Source: Bacteroidales bacterium (lineage in GTDB: Bacteria; Bacteroidota; Bacteroidia; Bacteroidales; Muribaculaceae). Taken from it: DNA of 10,513 nt. Positions 6,837-10,513 of this stretch are shown piece after piece; the first letter of the stretch is position 1, and the number at the start of each line of letters is the position of its first letter. The notes beneath the pieces are model-generated. The model had not been told where the DNA came from. It ran no database searches and worked only from the letters and a program-made list of their open reading frames with translations. Location: positions 1 through 10,513 of the forward strand of contig CAAEIL010000317.1 in NCBI GenBank assembly GCA_900755985.1, read 5' to 3'. The position numbers and the translations under genes were made by a program.

Positions 6837-7120
6837 TCACAAGCATGTTTTATAACATATTTTTAGCCAAACAAATTAAACAAATTATACGCTTATTTTA
6901 CTTAAATACATCATGCATACGGCAAAACTTTTTTTTAGAAAATTGAATCTAATAATTGAAGTCAGCAAAAACAGGGAAAGCCTCGGGCACCCACAAACTT
7001 AGAGCAACAGTTTCGAAGCCTTCATTATGTGATTCAGACAAACACTATAGCAACGCAACACTCTGATATTGCTCATAGAAGACCTGACGTTGATGTACTA
7101 CATTTAATTCGCAATTTAAT

Positions 7121-7153
7121 TTTTGCTCATATCGGAATTTTTGCGTTACTTTG
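7121..7153 (+). promoter_or_regulatory. Bacteroidetes-type promoter for pfp
   Basis: TTTTG (7121-7125) is followed after 21 bases by TACTTTG (7147-7153), a match to the -33 / -7 consensus apart from one base of spacing in the -7 box. The start should lie near 7160, giving a leader of about 100 bases before the ATG at 7260. Confidence 0.65.
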
Positions 7154-7160
7154 CACTCGT

Positions 7161-7224
7161 ATAAGCATGTTTAAATAATAGGTACTTCCACCGGGGTACG
7201 CTTATGCATTCCAATCAAGCATAA
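7161..7224 (+). promoter_or_regulatory. Structured 5' leader of pfp with two exclusive pairings
   Basis: An outer stem pairs ATAAGC (7161-7166) with GCTTAT (7200-7205). A hairpin 7182-7199 (GTACTTC, loop CACC, GGGGTAC with G-U pairs) stacks directly on it. The same central segment can instead pair TTATGC (7202-7207) with GCATAA (7219-7224), which lies just ahead of AATAATTTTT. The two folds cannot coexist. No known riboswitch class is recognised. Confidence 0.4.
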
Positions 7225-7259
7225 AATAATTTTTCTAAAACCATAATATTTTTCGCTAA

Positions 7260-8903
7260 ATGAAACAAAGTGCTTTGCAAAAAGCCCGTGCAGCCTACCA
7301 GCCAAAACTTCCCATCGCTTTGACCGGTCCTGTAAAAGCTGTACTCGGTAAACCCACCCAGTCGGTTGCCGACCAAGACGAAATTCAGAAACTTTTCCCC
7401 CAGACCTACGGTCTGCCCGAACTTCACTTCGAGAAAAACACCGCGCCTACAGCCGGAAAACCCATCAATGTCGGTGTGATTCTTTCAGGCGGTCAGGCTC
7501 CCGGCGGTCACAATGTCATCTCCGGTCTGTTTGACGGTATCAAAAAAATTCACCGCGACAGCCGTCTTTTCGGCTTCATCATGGGCCCCGGCGGTCTCGT
7601 CGACCACAAATACATCGAGCTGACCTCTTCGATTATTGACGAATATCGCAACACCGGCGGTTTCGACATCATCGGTTCGGGACGTACCAAACTCGAAACA
7701 AAAGAACAATTTGACAAAGGTCTCGAAATCCTCAAAGAACTGGGCATCACCGCTTTGGTTATCATTGGAGGCGACGACTCCAACACCAATGCCGCCGTGC
7801 TCGCCGAATATTACAAGGAAATCAATGCCGGAGTCCAGGTTTTGGGATGCCCCAAAACCATTGACGGCGACCTCAAAAACGAACTCATCGAGACTTCGTT
7901 CGGCTTCGATACCGCCACCAAAGTTTACTCCGAAGTTATCGGCAATATCGAGCGCGACTGCAACTCAGCAAAAAAATACTGGCACTTCATCAAACTCATG
8001 GGCCGCTCGGCAAGTCATATTGCCCTTGAATGTGCACTGCAGACCCAGCCCAACGTTTGCATCATCTCCGAGGAAATCCAGGCAAAAAACCTTACCCTCC
8101 AGGACATCGTCAACCAGCTTGCCGACGTCATCGCAGCCCGTGCAGACCAAGGCAACAACTACGGCACTGTTCTTATTCCCGAAGGCCTTATTGAATTTAT
8201 CCCCGCAGTAGGACGCCTCATCGCCGAACTCAACGACATCATCGCCAAAAATGCCGACGAATTTGCAGCATCCGAGGACAAACGAGGCTTCGTGCTCGGT
8301 AAACTTTCGGCTGAAAACGCCATCACCTACGAATCGCTGCCTGAAGGCGTAGCCCGTCAGCTGACGCTTGACCGAGACCCCCACGGCAACGTTCAGGTTT
8401 CGCTCATCGAGACAGAAAAACTGCTCAGCGAAATGGTGGGCAAGCGTCTCGAGCAGATGCGTGCCGAGGGCAAATACAATGGCAAATTCTCGCCCCTGCA
8501 CCACTTCTTCGGATACGAAGGCCGCTGCGCAGCACCGTCGAACTTCGATGCCGACTACTGCTACGCTCTCGGCTACAACGCTGCATGCCTCATCAACTCG
8601 GGAGTCACCGGCTACATGTCGTAGATTCGCAACCTTGTCAAACCCGCCATTCAGTGGATTGCCGGCGGTATTCCCATCACAATGATGATGAACATGGAAC
8701 GCCGCAACGGGCGCATGAAACCCGTTATACAGAAAGCCCTTGTCGAACTTGACGGTGCACCCTTCAAAAAGTTCGCCGCTCAGCGCCACGACTGGGCTCT
8801 CAACACCTGCTATATCTATCCCGGACCCATCCAGTACTTCGGTCCTGCCGAAGTCTGCGACCAGCCCTCACTGACACTCCAGTACGAGCATCAGGGCAAA
8901 TAA
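7260..8903 (+). CDS. pfp: Diphosphate-dependent phosphofructokinase, interrupted by an in-frame TAG
   Basis: This is the long-type PPi:fructose-6-phosphate 1-phosphotransferase, a cytoplasmic enzyme of reversible glycolysis. Motifs: GGQAPGGHN (77-85) for phosphate binding, GGDDSNTNA (160-168) and PKTIDGDLKN (188-197), where the second Asp of GGDD and the Lys of PKT mark PPi rather than ATP as donor, and MGRSASH (237-243). The frame stops at TAG (codon 455, 8622-8624) but continues in the same frame with full conservation: RNLVKPA, GGIPITMMMNMERR, KPVIQKALVELDG, YPGPIQYFGP and CDQP, ending TAA 8901-8903. Read through, it is 547 residues, normal for the family. The truncated 454-residue product would lack the conserved MERR region and probably be inactive. 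Apart from the TAG there is no frameshift. It has its own promoter and terminator, so it is monocistronic. Nonsense mutation, sequencing error and suppression all remain possible. Confidence 0.85.
8622..8624 (+). other. In-frame amber codon within pfp
   Basis: The context is TCG TAG ATT, in the segment GYMS-(TAG)-IRNL. Homologues as I recall them have a small residue (Ser, Thr, Ala or Cys) here, so a single TCG to TAG change would explain it. Confidence 0.9.
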
Positions 8904-8980
8904 GCCGGGAACAGACGGCTGTCCAGGGCAATCAGCTTTCCGGATAGCCATTAAACAAAGACCCTAATCTCAGCTTGCAC

Positions 8981-9027
8981 AGTCTGCCCCAGGGTAAGCG
9001 ATATTCGCTTCGGGGCAGACTTTTTTT
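8981..9027 (+). terminator. Strong intrinsic terminator after pfp
   Basis: AGTCTGCCCC (8981-8990) pairs perfectly with GGGGCAGACT (9012-9021). Inside it AAGCGA (8996-9001) pairs with TCGCTT (9005-9010) around a three-base loop. A run of seven T follows from 9021. Confidence 0.93.
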
Positions 9028-9060
9028 CACCACAGCCTATTGCAATCACGTGCCTGCCAC

Positions 9061-9762
9061 ATGTCTTTTACTTTCAAACAGTTTCATTGCGACGACAGCC
9101 GCTGCGGGATGAAGATTTCGACCGACGGCGTACTTTTAGGCGCCTGGGCCGGAATTGAACATGCCGGACACATCGCCGACATCGGTGCAGGCTCAGGAAT
9201 AATTGCCCTGATGATGGCACAACGCAACCCTTCGGCTCTCATCACAGCCATCGACATCGACCCGCAAGCATGCCAAGACGCCCGCCAAAACGTTGCCGCG
9301 TCGCCATGGAACGACCGCATAGATATCCGATGCTTAGACTTTGACCTATGGCTGCCGTCGAAAACTTTTGACGCCATAGTCAGCAACCCGCCATTCTTCA
9401 CCGAAACTATGCGCTCGCCACAAAAAGCGAGAGCACAGGCAAGACACTGCAGCGACGGTCTCGGATACAGGCTTCTGGTAAAAAAAGCATCCTCATTACT
9501 TAACTATGGCGGACTGCTGTCGGTGATTCTTCCCGCTGAATATGAAAGCGACCTGATATTCCAAGCCGAACTGTCACGACTTAAACTTAAAAGACTATGC
9601 CGGGTACATACTCGTCAAGACAAGCCGCCGCTGCGTATTCTTGCCGAATTTGTCAAAGGGAATACTTCAGAGACTACATCCCGATTAAGCATCTATGACA
9701 AAGACGGCCTATACAGCGACGAATACCGCCAACTGACCTCAGATTTCTATCTAAATTTTTAA
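9061..9762 (+). CDS. trmN6: tRNA1(Val) (adenine37-N6)-methyltransferase
   Basis: A 233-residue SAM-dependent class I methyltransferase of the TrmN6/YfiC family, which makes m6A at position 37 of tRNA1(Val). The N-terminus FTFKQFHCDD...CGMKISTDGVLLGAW is diagnostic of the family. Motif I is DIGAGSGIIAL (40-50), the acidic ribose-binding step is AIDIDP (64-68 region), and the catalytic amino-methylase motif is NPPF (109-112). I choose ATG 9061 because homology begins at MSFTF; an upstream in-frame TTG at 9040 would add seven unconserved residues. It follows the pfp terminator by only 34 bases and no clear promoter is visible between, so its promoter may overlap the terminator or lie in 8904-8980. 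The next gene starts ten bases after its stop and is probably co-transcribed. Confidence 0.9.
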   Translation: MSFTFKQFHCDDSRCGMKISTDGVLLGAWAGIEHAGHIADIGAGSGIIALMMAQRNPSALITAIDIDPQACQDARQNVAASPWNDRIDIRCLDFDLWLPSKTFDAIVSNPPFFTETMRSPQKARAQARHCSDGLGYRLLVKKASSLLNYGGLLSVILPAEYESDLIFQAELSRLKLKRLCRVHTRQDKPPLRILAEFVKGNTSETTSRLSIYDKDGLYSDEYRQLTSDFYLNF

Positions 9763-9772
9763 CAACTATTAC

Positions 9773-10513
9773 ATGCGCCCTACCCCTCCGCCATTACAAT
9801 CCCACGCCCCCGCTCCGCCTTTCCGATTGCTCGCTATCAGTCCCGCAAGTGCTCTTGTACTTCTGCTATGCTTCTGGCTCGTGGGCTATCTGATAACATC
9901 AGCCGTTCTATATTTTATAATTTATAAGCTTCCCGATACCGAACCGGCATTACGTATCGGATCGGTACTTCAAGACCTTATACTCTTCATTCTCCCGGCC
10001 ATAGCGACAGCAATGCTGTCGACACGTCTTCCGGCCACTCTTCTGGGGCTTGTCGAACGGCCACGTTTCATAACGGTGATATTTGCTTTCGCCACATTGA
10101 TTATATCTATTCCGGCGATGAATCTGCTGATACAGATTAATCAGAGTCTGAGCCTACCGGAGTCAATGTCGGCAATCGAGCATTGGATGCGCGCAAGCGA
10201 AGCCAACGCAGCCGATTCAATAAACACTATACTCGGCGGAAGCGATGTAGGCTCGTTGATTATCAGTCTGCTCATCGTAGGCATATTGGCCGGACTCAGC
10301 GAGGAACTTCTGTTCAGAGGAGCACTGCAACGGTTGCTTATGGCCTGCAGGATAGGACATCATGGGGCAATATGGCTTGCCGCTTTTATTTTCAGCGCGG
10401 TTCACATGCAGTTTTTCGGCTTTGTTCCACGCCTGCTGCTCGGTGCCTTCTTCGGATATCTTTTTTATTGGAGCGGCTCCTTATTGGTTCTTCTCTTTTG
10501 CTCTATCATTGTC
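9773..10513 (+). CDS. CPBP family intramembrane glutamic endopeptidase, cut by the window end
   Basis: From ATG 9773 the frame stays open for 247 codons to the last base, so the 3' end lies outside. It begins with a proline-rich cytoplasmic head (MRPTPPPLQSHAPAPP), then several membrane segments (about 24-50, 65-82, 100-120, 159-175, 198-215, 218-235). Motif 1 of the CPBP (Abi/CAAX-protease-like) domain is SEELLFRG (176-183, with Glu177, Glu178 and Arg182) and motif 2 is FSAVH (207-211). The third motif, with the conserved Asn or His, should lie just beyond. Such proteins are inner-membrane proteases; in other bacteria some handle peptide maturation or immunity, but no substrate is suggested here. 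The ten-base gap after trmN6 implies one transcript. Confidence 0.88.
   Translation, partial: MRPTPPPLQSHAPAPPFRLLAISPASALVLLLCFWLVGYLITSAVLYFIIYKLPDTEPALRIGSVLQDLILFILPAIATAMLSTRLPATLLGLVERPRFITVIFAFATLIISIPAMNLLIQINQSLSLPESMSAIEHWMRASEANAADSINTILGGSDVGSLIISLLIVGILAGLSEELLFRGALQRLLMACRIGHHGAIWLAAFIFSAVHMQFFGFVPRLLLGAFFGYLFYWSGSLLVLLFCSIIV

Larger units (their letters stand above)
6664..7259. other. AT-rich divergent intergenic region
   Basis: This 596-base gap separates two divergent genes. It holds the endonuclease promoter (6804-6836) with its roughly 130-base leader and the pfp promoter (7121-7153) with its roughly 100-base leader. The middle, about 6840-7115, shows no open frame with coding character, no tRNA-like cloverleaf and no repeats that I could find. 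Confidence 0.7.

Noticed and set aside
6840..7115. Possible RNA gene or small coding gene in the divergent gap
   Set aside because: No cloverleaf, extended inverted repeat or sustained open frame with a plausible start was seen.
8622..8624. Selenocysteine- or pyrrolysine-type recoding
   Set aside because: Selenocysteine uses TGA, not TAG. The site is not catalytic in this family and no pyrrolysine genes are visible, so a Ser-type suppressor or a mutation is more likely.
7965..8789. 274-codon - strand frame antisense to pfp
   Set aside because: Long antisense frames arise from codon bias on the sense strand. pfp motifs occupy the sense strand throughout, including beyond the TAG, and the antisense product shows no recognisable domain.
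8682..8903. Separate small gene starting at ATG 8682
   Set aside because: It is in frame with pfp and encodes the family's conserved C-terminal region; homology starts right after the TAG at 8624, before this ATG.
9040..9060. TTG start for trmN6
   Set aside because: The extra seven residues are not part of the family's conserved N-terminus, and ATG 9061 begins exactly at MSFTF.
1..10513. CRISPR array, insertion sequence or attachment site
   Set aside because: No regularly spaced repeats, transposase motifs, terminal inverted repeats or tRNA-borne direct repeats were found.

Overview
The window looks like chromosomal DNA of a gut Bacteroidales bacterium, most likely Muribaculaceae-like (inference). 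The grounds are promoters of the Bacteroidetes type (TTTG, about 20 bases, TAnnTTTG), a near absence of Shine-Dalgarno sites, a secreted endonuclease I with a type IX-like C-terminal tail, a CBM9-like protein, and a long PPi-dependent phosphofructokinase.

Bases 1-2090 (+ strand) are a decaying accessory or defence-type island. They hold the 3' part of an Eco57I-like (type IIG/III-like) DNA methylase whose start appears broken, then three tightly overlapping small genes of the DUF3791 / DUF3990 / DUF3791-like type. The first small gene is intact. The DUF3990 gene (ADP-ribosyltransferase-like fold) carries a nonsense codon and a one-base frameshift. The third is frameshifted by a 16-base tandem duplication. 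A hairpin-plus-T-run terminator at 2053-2090 closes the island and faces a convergent gene.

Bases 2157-4948 (- strand) form a likely operon read LysE-family exporter, then a CBM9-like carbohydrate-binding-fold protein, then a secreted TPR protein, with 64-base gaps and one good promoter at 4995-5026. Bases 5182-6663 (- strand) encode a secreted endonuclease I with its own promoter at 6804-6836. A 67-base compound hairpin (5070-5136) separates it from the operon.

The AT-rich divergent region 6664-7259 carries the endonuclease promoter and a second promoter driving pfp (7260-8903, + strand) through a leader of about 100 bases that can fold in two exclusive ways. pfp is full length by homology but has an in-frame TAG at codon 455 with the frame conserved on both sides; this is the most notable observation here. 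A strong terminator follows (8981-9027), then trmN6 (tRNA1Val m6A37 methyltransferase) and a CPBP-family membrane protease gene that runs off the window end.

The genes fall into unrelated modules: mobile or defence remnants, envelope and export functions, extracellular nucleic-acid degradation, glycolysis, and tRNA modification. No intact novel multi-gene system was found.
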